DNA of 64,000 nucleotides from Carboxylicivirga sediminis. Its GTDB lineage: Bacteria > Bacteroidota > Bacteroidia > Bacteroidales > Marinilabiliaceae. The position numbers and the translations under genes are program-made. Below the pieces are notes generated by a model. That model worked only from the letters and a program-made list of their open reading frames with translations, had not been told where the DNA came from and did no database searches. Below are positions 9,909 to 18,067 of this stretch, piece by piece; the stretch's first letter is position 1, and every line of letters starts with the position of its first letter. The DNA is taken from assembly GCF_018156225.1 (NCBI RefSeq), contig NZ_JAGTAR010000017.1, forward strand, positions 1 to 64,000, given 5' to 3'.

Positions 9909-10793
9909 ATGAAGAAAGAACGAAATAGTGGAGGTCGGCGACGATTTGATGGAGAAGCCAGACAGGAACATAAACCAAAAGCATTCAGACGCAAGGACTC
10001 GGAAGAAAGCGGGATGGATGCTTCGCGTCGAAAGCCCTTTGTCAAAAAAGAAGCTAAGCCGGTTGAGGTCGTTTCCGAAACTATGCGCTTAAATAAATAC
10101 ATCGCGAATGCGGGCGTTTGCAGTCGCCGCGATGCAGATAAGCTTATTGAGAAAGGTGAAATAACCGTTAATGGCAAGTTGGTGACCCAGCTGGGAACTT
10201 CAGTAGGACGTAAAGATGATGTTCGTTTCCAGGGACGACGTCTAAATCCGGAGGAAAAAGTATATGTGCTTTTAAATAAACCTAAAGGTTACGTAACAAC
10301 TGTTGAAGATAAACATGCCAAACAAACCGTGATGGATTTGGTGGAGGATGCCTGTGAGCAGCGAATCTATCCGGTTGGCAGACTGGATAAACAAACAACA
10401 GGTTTGCTTTTGCTTACCAACGATGGTGAACTGACCAAGATGTTAACTCATCCGAAATATAATGCCAAGAAGATATATCATGTATTCACTGATAAACCGG
10501 TTTTTGCCAATCATCTGGAACAGTTAGCGTCAGGTATTACTTTGGAGGATGGTCCCATCCATGCGGATGCCATCAGTTATGCAGAGAAAGATGATAAAAC
10601 ACAGGTGGGTATTGAGATTCATTCAGGACGGAACCGAATTGTGCGCCGTATGTTTGAGCACCTGGGTTATAAAGTGATGAAGCTCGACAGGGTTTATTTT
10701 GCAGGTTTAACAAAAAAAGGTGTACCCCGGGGTAAATGGCGTTATTTATCCGATAAAGAAGTTACCAGGCTTAAGGCAGGCATGCTGAAATAG
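9909..10793 (+). CDS. rRNA pseudouridine synthase, RsuA/RluB family
   Basis: 294 residues. The first 55 are a basic, disordered extension rich in Arg, Lys and Glu. An S4 RNA-binding domain follows (about 58-105, starting MRLNKYIANAGVCSRRDAD), then the catalytic domain with GRLDKQTTGLLLLT, where Asp160 is the expected nucleophile. The family isomerises specific uridines in 16S or 23S rRNA; RluB (23S position 2605) or RluE/RsuA type cannot be told apart with certainty, RluB being most likely. The basic N-terminal extension is common in Bacteroidota homologues and probably aids RNA binding. It is followed by its own terminator. Confidence 0.92.
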   Translation: MKKERNSGGRRRFDGEARQEHKPKAFRRKDSEESGMDASRRKPFVKKEAKPVEVVSETMRLNKYIANAGVCSRRDADKLIEKGEITVNGKLVTQLGTSVGRKDDVRFQGRRLNPEEKVYVLLNKPKGYVTTVEDKHAKQTVMDLVEDACEQRIYPVGRLDKQTTGLLLLTNDGELTKMLTHPKYNAKKIYHVFTDKPVFANHLEQLASGITLEDGPIHADAISYAEKDDKTQVGIEIHSGRNRIVRRMFEHLGYKVMKLDRVYFAGLTKKGVPRGKWRYLSDKEVTRLKAGMLK

Positions 10794-10810
10794 TCTCATT
10801 GAACGATATA

Positions 10811-10847
10811 ATCCCTTGTTATTTAATTATAGCAAGGGATATTTTTT
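10811..10847 (+). terminator. Terminator after pseudouridine synthase gene
   Basis: An 8-bp stem (10811-10818 with 10833-10840) around a 14-nt AT-rich loop, followed by a T run. Confidence 0.75.
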
Positions 10848-10904
10848 AAAATCCATTAGTGTTTTATAATTTAGAACGGTTAACCAATCTAAACAATATC
10901 CCTG

Positions 10905-13274
10905 ATGAAAGTATCATCAATAATACTTTTGCTATTTCTGCAGTTTTGTCAGTTAGTATCAACTGCTCAAACCTACAAAGGCATAGTGGCCGATGAGCAA
11001 ACCAAAGAGCCGATCGCCTTCGTTAATATTGTGTATAGTGAAGGTGCAGGAACTGTTACAGATATTGATGGTCGCTTTGAAATCAGAACCAATATAGAGG
11101 TGACTGAATTCAGAGTGAGTTGCTTAGGGTATGAACCAAAAGTCATCGATGTTAGCGAGTTTGCAAATAAAGCTACCATTTATTTACAGCCCTTAGAGTA
11201 TCATTTGCCAGCGGTTAACGTATTGCCTACAGAAAATCCTGCTGTTATTATTATGAAGCAGGTGGTGAAAAACAGGTATCGGCATAATCCGGATAATTAC
11301 GATCCATTTAGCTGCATTATTTATCACAAAATGACCCTCGATTTTGAATGGCCGTCTAACTTAAGTTTAGAAGAAAGAGCTGAGTTAAGGGACTCGCTGG
11401 GTTTGATAAATGATAGTTTCCTTTTTCTTTTCGAATCAGTTTCTGAAAAGAAGCACGTGAAGAAAGGAGTGGGAAAGGAAAAGATTTTATCGGGCCGAGT
11501 AAGTGGTTTAAAAGATCCAATATTAGCTTCATTTCCTGCCATGCTGCAGCCGTTCTCTTTTTATAATCAATATGTGAAGTTATTGGGTTATTCTTATCTC
11601 AATCCTGCATCTAAACCTGGATTGGCAGCATATCAGTTTGTATTGGAAGATACTTATACAACTGCTACTAATGATTCCATCTACTACATTTCTTACCGTC
11701 CGCGTAATGATAAAAACTTCAGAGGTTTAACTGGTGCTTTTCATATCGATGGTAGTTCATTCGCCATTAAGACGGTATCGGCCACTACTGCCGGGACCGA
11801 AAACGGAATGCGTTTGTTTATCAGGCAAAATTACCAGCCGGTTGCCAATGGTGCCTGGTACCCAAAGCAACTGGAAAGTAGTCTGGAGCTGGGAGGAATG
11901 GGCGCATTGCGAAAACTACCATTCCCGCTGGTTGGCAAAGGCAAGAGTTATGTGACGGCTATTAATACGCAGCCTCAATTTTCGGCCAAAGAATTTGATA
12001 ATGTAGTGATGGAAGATTTGAATATTGCTGATGATGCCCCAGATATCGCACATTTTCGTTATGAGCCATTGACGGCAAGGGATTCATTAACCTATCAATA
12101 CCTCGATAGTATTGGCAGAAAAAATCACCTGGATGCAATACTCAAAACCCAAATTTCTCTGGTGAAAGGTTACGTGCCAATGGGGAAGCTACAGCTGGAT
12201 GTTTCCAGGTTAATCGATTACAACGATTATGAAGGGCTAAAGCTTGGTGCAGGTCTTTATACCAGTCCTCGGCTGTCAAAGAATTTCTCTACTGGTGGCT
12301 ATTATACCTATGGCTTTGGAGATAAAGCCAGCAAATATGGACTTGAATTTACGTTGTCTCCATTTCGAAATAAAGAGAACCGCTTATATGTGAAGTATCA
12401 GGATGATGTTTATGCTACTGGTTCATTTGAATTCATTGACGGCGTAAAAGCACTATCAAGTGAGCGTTTTAGTCGGTTTTTAACAGAAACAATGGATTTG
12501 TCAAGAGGGTGGACCACCGGAGCGGAGTTTCGGTTTGTGAAATACTTTAAGGCAGGTATCTACTATAGTAATCATGAGTTGAATCCACAGCGATCGTATC
12601 GTTTTGTGGTTGATGGTAATGTGGCTCCGGCATTTGAGATGAATGAAGTTGGCCTTAAACTTAAATGGGCCAATAAAGAGACTTTTTCCAATTCTCCGTT
12701 GGGTAAAATATCTAATGGAACAAACTGGCCCGTTGTTTGGTTAAATGCTTCAGCAGGCAGATGGGCGAGTGATAGTCAATATGAGTACACCCGCTTGGAG
12801 TCAAGGGTGCATAAGCGCTTTAACTATCCCAACTCCATGTATACGGTTTTACGATTCGAGGGTGGCTATATGTCTGGCGATTACCCAAGTACGTTACTAT
12901 ATAGTGCTTTAGGTAGCTATAAGTCATTTACAGTATTGGTACCTTATACTTTTGGCACAATGCGTTTAAATGAGTTTGGAGCCAATCGGTTTACTGCCAT
13001 GTATTTTAGTCATGGTTTTCCCTTGGGACTCAATACAAATAATCGTATCAAGCCCGAGATTGTTGTAAGTACCAATGTGGCTTTTGGGGACGCGCCTGTA
13101 GGGATTTCAACTATCAATAAAGGCTACTACGAATCGGGTTTATACCTGAAAAATCTCTTTTCAAATTTTATCTTCCAGTATGGTTTATCTGTACATTACC
13201 GTTATGGAACTTACAGGTTGCCGGAAGCGATTGATAACTGGGCATTTAAATTGGGGCTTGAATTTGCCTTCTAA
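10905..13274 (+). CDS. DUF5686 / carboxypeptidase-regulatory-domain outer-membrane protein
   Basis: 789 residues. A signal peptide (1-21, ending STAQ) is followed by a CarboxypepD_reg-like beta-sandwich (about 23-100, with TYKGIVADEQTKEPIAF and a GTVTDIDG turn), then a long beta-rich region matching the DUF5686 type, ending in a C-terminal aromatic residue (LGLEFAF) typical of outer-membrane barrels. It is likely an outer-membrane protein of unknown role, widespread in Bacteroidota. It is monocistronic and converges with the next gene: the two stop regions overlap by 4 bases with no terminator hairpin between them. Location is inferred from the signal peptide and the C-terminal pattern. Confidence 0.8.
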   Translation: MKVSSIILLLFLQFCQLVSTAQTYKGIVADEQTKEPIAFVNIVYSEGAGTVTDIDGRFEIRTNIEVTEFRVSCLGYEPKVIDVSEFANKATIYLQPLEYHLPAVNVLPTENPAVIIMKQVVKNRYRHNPDNYDPFSCIIYHKMTLDFEWPSNLSLEERAELRDSLGLINDSFLFLFESVSEKKHVKKGVGKEKILSGRVSGLKDPILASFPAMLQPFSFYNQYVKLLGYSYLNPASKPGLAAYQFVLEDTYTTATNDSIYYISYRPRNDKNFRGLTGAFHIDGSSFAIKTVSATTAGTENGMRLFIRQNYQPVANGAWYPKQLESSLELGGMGALRKLPFPLVGKGKSYVTAINTQPQFSAKEFDNVVMEDLNIADDAPDIAHFRYEPLTARDSLTYQYLDSIGRKNHLDAILKTQISLVKGYVPMGKLQLDVSRLIDYNDYEGLKLGAGLYTSPRLSKNFSTGGYYTYGFGDKASKYGLEFTLSPFRNKENRLYVKYQDDVYATGSFEFIDGVKALSSERFSRFLTETMDLSRGWTTGAEFRFVKYFKAGIYYSNHELNPQRSYRFVVDGNVAPAFEMNEVGLKLKWANKETFSNSPLGKISNGTNWPVVWLNASAGRWASDSQYEYTRLESRVHKRFNYPNSMYTVLRFEGGYMSGDYPSTLLYSALGSYKSFTVLVPYTFGTMRLNEFGANRFTAMYFSHGFPLGLNTNNRIKPEIVVSTNVAFGDAPVGISTINKGYYESGLYLKNLFSNFIFQYGLSVHYRYGTYRLPEAIDNWAFKLGLEFAF

Positions 13275-14101
13275 ATTAAAGAAGCTGCCATTGTTATCAG
13301 TAACCAGAGAATAGGGAGCCCTTCTATATAAAAGTTGATGAATGCAGCTGATGGGCCCACAGCTACTTTTCTTATAAATAGTATTCCCAAAGTCAAAAAG
13401 AGGGTATTACCAATGATGATATTTACAGTGTTGTTTGATATAGTCAATAATATCAAACTAACTAAAATACACCCAATGGAAAGCCAGGTGGCCACATTGG
13501 TGCCTGTGAGTTGAGGAATTGTTTTTAAAGCTTTGGGGTCAGTTGCAATATCTCGTATGTCAAACGGGATGGTGAGGCCAATAATGAAAAGCCATGTTGC
13601 CAATATGGCTACGGCATTAAACTCAATTGATTGCTGGAGTGGAAGCGTAGCTAATAAGGTCCAACAGCTGGCAATAACTAAAATTTTTAGACCTGGAATC
13701 CAGCGTAATCCTATGTTTTTTCGGCTTGGGATGATGTAAAGTACAGAGGTAATAACAAAAAGCAATATGTTATTCTGATAACCTGATTCCAGATGCAAAA
13801 ATACATACCCACTAATTAATGCTGCAACTAATGTGATAGTGATAATGAGGGTTTTGTGTTTATATAGCCATTGTAGTCGTGACGCTTTTAATTTATACGG
13901 GCTGACAATAAAAACAGCAAGATACATATAGTTATAACCCGCCAATGCCGCGCAAAAATTGAATATTACAATAAGAAGGTTGTCAATTTGGGTATGAATA
14001 TTTAGTACCTTTGTTAAAGATGCTACTGAAAGTGCTACCCATATATTTGAATAAACCAGAAGATTCCGAACATTTCGGAAGAGTGCTTTTTTTACAATCA
14101 T
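13271..14101 (-). CDS. UbiA-like polytopic membrane protein
   Basis: 276 residues with about eight hydrophobic segments. The second half holds PFDIRDIATD, which matches the second Asp-rich motif of UbiA-type prenyltransferases (DxxxD). The first motif, normally NDxxDxxxD, is not recognisable: the equivalent place reads GYNYMYLAVF. It may be a diverged prenyltransferase acting on a quinone or heme precursor, or a non-catalytic relative. The ATG begins immediately after the stop of the Crp/Fnr gene, so the two are almost certainly co-transcribed. Activity is uncertain. Confidence 0.6.
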   Translation of the reverse strand: MIVKKALFRNVRNLLVYSNIWVALSVASLTKVLNIHTQIDNLLIVIFNFCAALAGYNYMYLAVFIVSPYKLKASRLQWLYKHKTLIITITLVAALISGYVFLHLESGYQNNILLFVITSVLYIIPSRKNIGLRWIPGLKILVIASCWTLLATLPLQQSIEFNAVAILATWLFIIGLTIPFDIRDIATDPKALKTIPQLTGTNVATWLSIGCILVSLILLTISNNTVNIIIGNTLFLTLGILFIRKVAVGPSAAFINFYIEGLPILWLLITMAASLI

Positions 14102-14800
14102 TTAACCAACCCGACTGATGTTTTCGAGGGTTTTGGGGGAGTTAATTTCAATTTGATTACCATTAATCGAAATAATGCCACTTTCTTTAAAATCTTTCAG
14201 CACTCTAATTAAGCTTTCTTTTGACACGCTTGAAAGATCTGCAATGTCTTGCCTACTTAGCGTTGTATAGAAATTGCGGGAGTGATAGATTTTTTCAGAA
14301 AGGTACAGGATCGTATTGGCAATTCTGCCTGTCATTTTTTTGTGCGAAAAATTAATGAGTTGGTGGTATAAGTCTGTCGTAATCTGATGATTTAGTTTTA
14401 GTATTTGTTCCGCGAAGCAAATGTTGTTCCTAAAGGCATTGGTAAAAGCTTCAACGCTAATAAGGCAAGTGTCCATTTCAGTCAGGGCACTTACCGAAAA
14501 GTGGTTCAGGTTATCGGTAAAAAGTCCCGGACTAACAATGAAATCTCCCTCTTTAAGTACTTTTATGATGATATTTTTATTCTCTAGTCCTTTGATAAAA
14601 AGTTTGGCATACCCCTTTTTGATGCAAATGATATTATTGCATCGGGTGCCTTCCTTAATTATAGTTTCACCCTTTTGGTAAACGACCTTACAGTGAGATT
14701 CCTTGAACGCATTTAGCTCATCTTCATTAAGCGTTTCAAAGCCATTGAATTTGATATTGCACTTGCTACATCCGGTAATGTCACTCATTGTTTTTGTCAT
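14102..14800 (-). CDS. Crp/Fnr-family transcriptional regulator
   Basis: 232 residues: cyclic-nucleotide-binding-like sensor fold (about 25-145), dimer helix, and a C-terminal Crp-type winged helix (about 155-225). The recognition helix reads VSKESLIRVLKDF. It keeps the Glu and Arg that contact the TTGA/TGTGA half-site in FNR and CRP, while the FNR Ser is replaced by Ile. The N-terminus has Cys11-x2-Cys14 and further Cys at 37, 54 and 59, a spread that could carry an iron-sulfur cluster or other redox sensor, but it does not match the E. coli FNR spacing. It is divergent from the cytochrome cluster and most likely controls it. Ligand and sensing mode are inferred, not shown. Confidence 0.88.
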   Translation of the reverse strand: MTKTMSDITGCSKCNIKFNGFETLNEDELNAFKESHCKVVYQKGETIIKEGTRCNNIICIKKGYAKLFIKGLENKNIIIKVLKEGDFIVSPGLFTDNLNHFSVSALTEMDTCLISVEAFTNAFRNNICFAEQILKLNHQITTDLYHQLINFSHKKMTGRIANTILYLSEKIYHSRNFYTTLSRQDIADLSSVSKESLIRVLKDFKESGIISINGNQIEINSPKTLENISRVG

Positions 14801-14829
14801 ATTAGTACCTAATTGATGAATTGTTGCTG

Positions 14830-14859
14830 AAATTGAAAGTATAAAGTTTCTTTCAATTT
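14830..14859 (-). promoter_or_regulatory. 10-bp perfect inverted repeat in leader of the Crp/Fnr gene
   Basis: 14830-14839 (AAATTGAAAG) is the exact reverse complement of 14850-14859, with a 10-base spacer. It lies 30-60 bases upstream of the regulator start. It could be an operator or an mRNA hairpin; there is no T run, so it is not a terminator. Confidence 0.5.
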
Positions 14860-15011
14860 ACCAAATCGCTAACGCTTGTACGTTATGCGCAGTTTTTGGT
14901 CGGTTTCAAATTAATTATCACATTCATAGAATAATAAGATTACTCTTTAGATGGACTGAATTTAAATAACGAGAAGCTTCGTTAATCAAATTGTAAATTC
15001 TAATATACCAA

Positions 15012-15026
15012 ATATCAATTAGATAT
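15012..15026. promoter_or_regulatory. ATATC-N5-GATAT palindrome beside FNR box
   Basis: A 5+5 palindrome with a 5-base AATTA spacer, 10 bases upstream of the FNR-type box. In AT-rich DNA this could be chance; position next to the FNR box makes it worth recording. Confidence 0.3.
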
Positions 15027-15036
15027 GCAATTTGTA

Positions 15037-15050
15037 TTGATTTATATCAA
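15037..15050 (+). promoter_or_regulatory. FNR-type operator TTGAT-N4-ATCAA
   Basis: The sequence TTGATTTATATCAA is a perfect match to the classical FNR/Anr consensus palindrome. It sits 110 bases upstream of the hexaheme cytochrome start and about 240 bases upstream of the divergent Crp/Fnr start. A weak -7-like element (TAACTTAC, 15063-15070) follows 12 bases downstream, so the box would overlap the -33 region, a position compatible with activation or repression. Confidence 0.65.
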
Positions 15051-15159
15051 TCATTAGGCGTATAACTTACATCGTGTTAATTAACAAGGAAATATTTAAA
15101 ATTGTTAAAAAGTATTTTAAAATTAAGAAACCGCGTAATCACAATTAAGTCCAAGAGTT

Positions 15160-16272
15160 ATGAAAAAACTAAAACAATTTATTTGGCTTGTAGTAATGGC
15201 ATTAGCTGTTGTATTCGCTAGCTGTACAAAAGAAGGTCCTCAAGGCCCTCCGGGATCAGACGGTACCAATGGGACTGATGGAATCAATGGTGTTGATGGC
15301 ACTGCAGGATGTATTACCTGTCACACTAACGATAGTGAATTGGCCATTAAGTCGGCTCAATTTGCACATTCAACACATTTCATAGGTGGTCAGGAGCATG
15401 TTGGCTATGGAGGAAGAAGTTCTTGTTCAATGTGTCACTCACATAATGGCTTCTTAACTGCAGTTACTGATGGTACAAACTCAGGGGGTGAGCATCCTGA
15501 AGCTGCATCTATGTCATGTTACACTTGTCACCAGATTCACACAAGTTATACTCGTGATGATTATGGATTACATTACACTGATGCTGTAGATTTTTACTTG
15601 AATGAAAATGATAATGGTGTATTTGCAGGATTAGAAGTGGATGCAACCAATCAATACAGTGATCCTGATGGATTAAGCAATACTTGTATTAAATGTCACC
15701 AACCTCGCCACAGGGGAACAAGTCAGCCAGATCCTAGTGTTGAAGGCTCAATTGAAATTTCAGCAGGTTCTGCTGCTCACTGGGGACCTCACTATGGCGC
15801 TCAAGGTGCTATATTCGGTGGTGTAGGTGGATACATTGGTACAGATAACCCAACTGCTCCTTCAGGCACAAAAGGACATCATAGTTGTAAGAGTTGTCAC
15901 ATGTCGTTCAATGCTTTAACAGGCAATTACGGGGAGTATGTTGGTGGTCACTCATTCAAAATGACCGATGCAGATGGCTTACCAGTGTTTACTGCTTGTG
16001 ATGAGTGTCATACAGATAGAGGTGCTACTATTGACCTGCCAGGTAAAATGGCTGCAAATAAGATTTTATTAGATGCACTTCATGCAGATTTAATGGCTGC
16101 CGGTATTGCTGATGCAGATGGTCACTTAGTTGGAGGTACATGGACAAATCAGCAACTTGCTGCCTACTGGAATTTTGCACTTGTTAAGAATGATCATAGC
16201 TATGGTATCCATAATGAGGAATATACTCAGAGTTTGATTAATGCTGCAAGAACTTATTTAGGAACGAATTAG
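15160..16272 (+). CDS. Hexaheme c-type cytochrome lipoprotein with collagen-like stalk
   Basis: 370 residues. The signal peptide ends in a lipobox with Cys22 (FASC). Eight collagen-type Gly-X-Y triplets follow (26-49), then six CxxCH heme-binding motifs at 51-55, 89-93, 120-124, 176-180, 243-247 and 280-284, with many extra His residues available as distal ligands. It is probably an outer-membrane or surface electron-transfer protein held away from the membrane by the Gly-rich stalk. It heads the cytochrome cluster downstream of an FNR-type box. A hairpin follows directly after the stop. I do not recognise a named family such as OmcA or MtrC; redox partner and acceptor are unknown. Confidence 0.88.
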   Translation: MKKLKQFIWLVVMALAVVFASCTKEGPQGPPGSDGTNGTDGINGVDGTAGCITCHTNDSELAIKSAQFAHSTHFIGGQEHVGYGGRSSCSMCHSHNGFLTAVTDGTNSGGEHPEAASMSCYTCHQIHTSYTRDDYGLHYTDAVDFYLNENDNGVFAGLEVDATNQYSDPDGLSNTCIKCHQPRHRGTSQPDPSVEGSIEISAGSAAHWGPHYGAQGAIFGGVGGYIGTDNPTAPSGTKGHHSCKSCHMSFNALTGNYGEYVGGHSFKMTDADGLPVFTACDECHTDRGATIDLPGKMAANKILLDALHADLMAAGIADADGHLVGGTWTNQQLAAYWNFALVKNDHSYGIHNEEYTQSLINAARTYLGTN

Positions 16273-16281
16273 TAAATTCAT

Positions 16282-16320
16282 TGGATGGCTATCGTATGTG
16301 ATAGCCATCCAGTCTTTTGT
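16282..16320 (+). terminator. Hairpin between first and second cytochrome genes
   Basis: A perfect 12-bp stem (16282-16293 with 16300-16311) has a 6-nt loop and is followed by a T-rich stretch. It lies 10 bases after the hexaheme stop and 30 bases before the next gene. It may act as a partial terminator or mRNA stabiliser that sets a high ratio of the first product. Confidence 0.7.
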
Positions 16321-16341
16321 TTAACTAACTAAATAGGTCAT

Positions 16342-16722
16342 ATGAAAGCATTACAAGTATTATTTGTTTCTATATTATTCCTTTCGGTGCTGGGTGCTGG
16401 GTGTGATTATAAATTTATCAAGCCTGACACAGGTGATCCGGTAGATCCTGAAGAGCCAATCAGTTTTTCTGAGCAGGTAGAGCCAATATGGACAACACAG
16501 AGTTGTACTAACTGTCATAACGGAAGTGTTACATTTAGTTTAGAACCAGGTAAAGCCTATCAATCGCTGACGAGTTTAAATCTTATGGATTTAGACAATG
16601 CGCCAAATAGTTTAATTGTTAAGGTACCTGGTACTAGTGCTCCGCACACTAACTATAACTATGTTGGTAATCAGAAAACGCTAATTATCACCTGGATTGA
16701 GCAAGGTGCAGAGGATAACTAA
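16342..16722 (+). CDS. Monoheme c-type cytochrome lipoprotein
   Basis: 126 residues. The signal peptide carries a lipobox with Cys21 (GAGCDY), and a short Pro/Asp/Glu-rich linker follows. There is one CxxCH motif at 55-59 (CTNCH) in a context, EQVEPIWTTQSCTNCHNGS, typical of small cytochrome-like domains found in planctomycete and Bacteroidota lipoproteins. It ends with a WIEQGAEDN tail. It is likely a membrane-anchored periplasmic or surface electron carrier. It sits 69 bases after the hexaheme gene and 12 bases before the beta-barrel gene, in the same operon. The sixth heme ligand is not identified. Confidence 0.85.
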   Translation: MKALQVLFVSILFLSVLGAGCDYKFIKPDTGDPVDPEEPISFSEQVEPIWTTQSCTNCHNGSVTFSLEPGKAYQSLTSLNLMDLDNAPNSLIVKVPGTSAPHTNYNYVGNQKTLIITWIEQGAEDN

Positions 16723-16734
16723 AAAACGATTACA

Positions 16735-17613
16735 ATGAAAAAAATAGTATATCTGATTGTTTTGGTGTTGTTATCTGGTCACTTTGTAATGGCTCAGGAA
16801 GAAGCACCAGTTGAAAAAAAAGTAGATAAGCCGGTTAGAGCGCCATGGGAGTCTGGGACTCTGGTAAATCACCAGACCAGTATTACTCAGTATAAAAATA
16901 CATTGGAAATGGTGATTAGTCACCGTTTTGGACCTGTAGAAAATGGTATTAGTGATGTATTTGGTATTATGGCGCCGGGTGCAAACATCCGGATTGGCTT
17001 TAATTATTCGATTTTAGATAATTTAAGTGTAGGTTTTGGAACGAACAGCCAGAAAAAGTATCAGGATTTTCAGGCCAAATACACCCCATTTCAGCAGACA
17101 CGTGAAAATACCATTCCGGTGAGTTTAACGCTATATGGTAATGCTGCCATAGATGGTAGAGAAGACGCTGCTTTTGGCGTAGATTATGCCTTTTCCGATA
17201 GATTATCATACTTTTCAGAGGTGATAGTAGGTCGTAAGGTTAATGATTGGTTGTCGGTTCAGGCAAGTGCCAACTTTACTCATTACAATTCGGTAGATAG
17301 TTTGCTGGATAATGATAAGATTGGGCTTGGTTTCGGTGGACGTATTAAGTTTAGTCCTCAATCGTCATTGACTTTAGAGTTGGGTGTTCCACTTAAGATT
17401 GAAAGCATTTCGCAACACACATCTTTTACCAACCACTCAAAACCACATTTCTCAATCGGTTATGAGGTATCAACGAGTACACACGCTTTTCAAATATTTG
17501 TGACAAACGGATTAGGTATCTTGGCACAAGAGTTGTATATGTATAATACAAATGAGTTTGATAGCAAGAGCATTCGCTTTGGTTTTAATATAACGCGATT
17601 GTGGAATTTCTAG
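16735..17613 (+). CDS. DUF5777-type outer-membrane beta-barrel protein
   Basis: 292 residues. A cleavable signal peptide (1-20, ending VMAQ) precedes a stretch of alternating polar and hydrophobic residues with repeated aromatic girdles, and a C-terminal aromatic residue (FNITRLWNF). The segment SHRFGPVENGISDVFGI and the spacing of strands resemble the DUF5777 family of Bacteroidota barrels, which are often found beside cytochromes and YceI-type proteins. In this operon it could be the porin component that lets a cytochrome cross the outer membrane, or a barrel for a soluble electron acceptor. The role is inferred from neighbours only. Confidence 0.75.
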   Translation: MKKIVYLIVLVLLSGHFVMAQEEAPVEKKVDKPVRAPWESGTLVNHQTSITQYKNTLEMVISHRFGPVENGISDVFGIMAPGANIRIGFNYSILDNLSVGFGTNSQKKYQDFQAKYTPFQQTRENTIPVSLTLYGNAAIDGREDAAFGVDYAFSDRLSYFSEVIVGRKVNDWLSVQASANFTHYNSVDSLLDNDKIGLGFGGRIKFSPQSSLTLELGVPLKIESISQHTSFTNHSKPHFSIGYEVSTSTHAFQIFVTNGLGILAQELYMYNTNEFDSKSIRFGFNITRLWNF

Positions 17614-17635
17614 ATAATTATTAAAAACTAATAGT

Positions 17636-18049
17636 ATGAAAAAGTTGAAGATGTCTATGATGGTTAGCTGTGCATTAGTAATGCTAAGCTTTGTGTTAAT
17701 GTCTTTTGTGCAGGAAAAGAAACCTTGGGATGTGCCAGCCAAATATCAGAGCATGACAAACCCTCAGGCTGCTGATGATGCTGAGATGATAAAAATTGGT
17801 AAGATGAATTATGCACGTCATTGTAAATCGTGCCATGGAAATATTGGAAAAGGTGATGGTCCGAAAGCAAGGAGTATTGATGCAGATTTAGGAGACTTTA
17901 CTTCAGCTGAATTTCAGGCTCAAAAAGATGGCGTGATTTATTATCAGTCTTTTATTGGTCGTGATGATATGCCAAATTTCGAAAAGAAAATTGTTGATGA
18001 AGAAGATCGATGGGCAATCGTTACGTATTTACGTACGCTTAAAAAATAA
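17636..18049 (+). CDS. Soluble class I monoheme cytochrome c
   Basis: 137 residues. An N-terminal hydrophobic segment (about 8-25, signal peptide or anchor) is followed by a class I cytochrome c domain: CKSCH at 63-67, GKGDGPKA after it, the expected axial Met in GRDDMPNFE and the C-terminal helix WAIVTYLRTL. It is a periplasmic electron shuttle. In this operon it is well placed to carry electrons between the inner-membrane heptaheme/cytochrome b module and the outer-membrane components. A hairpin terminator follows, so the next genes may have their own promoter or depend on read-through. Confidence 0.92.
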   Translation: MKKLKMSMMVSCALVMLSFVLMSFVQEKKPWDVPAKYQSMTNPQAADDAEMIKIGKMNYARHCKSCHGNIGKGDGPKARSIDADLGDFTSAEFQAQKDGVIYYQSFIGRDDMPNFEKKIVDEEDRWAIVTYLRTLKK

Positions 18050-18067
18050 ATAAATCACCATTATTAC

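Larger units (their letters stand above)
14801..15159. other. Divergent regulatory region between Crp/Fnr gene and cytochrome cluster
   Basis: 359 AT-rich bases without a gene. They contain a 10-bp inverted repeat in the regulator's leader (14830-14859), an ATATC-N5-GATAT palindrome (15012-15026) and a perfect FNR-type palindrome (15037-15050), all annotated separately. The last 80 bases before the cytochrome start form an untranslated leader rich in A and T. Confidence 0.7.
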
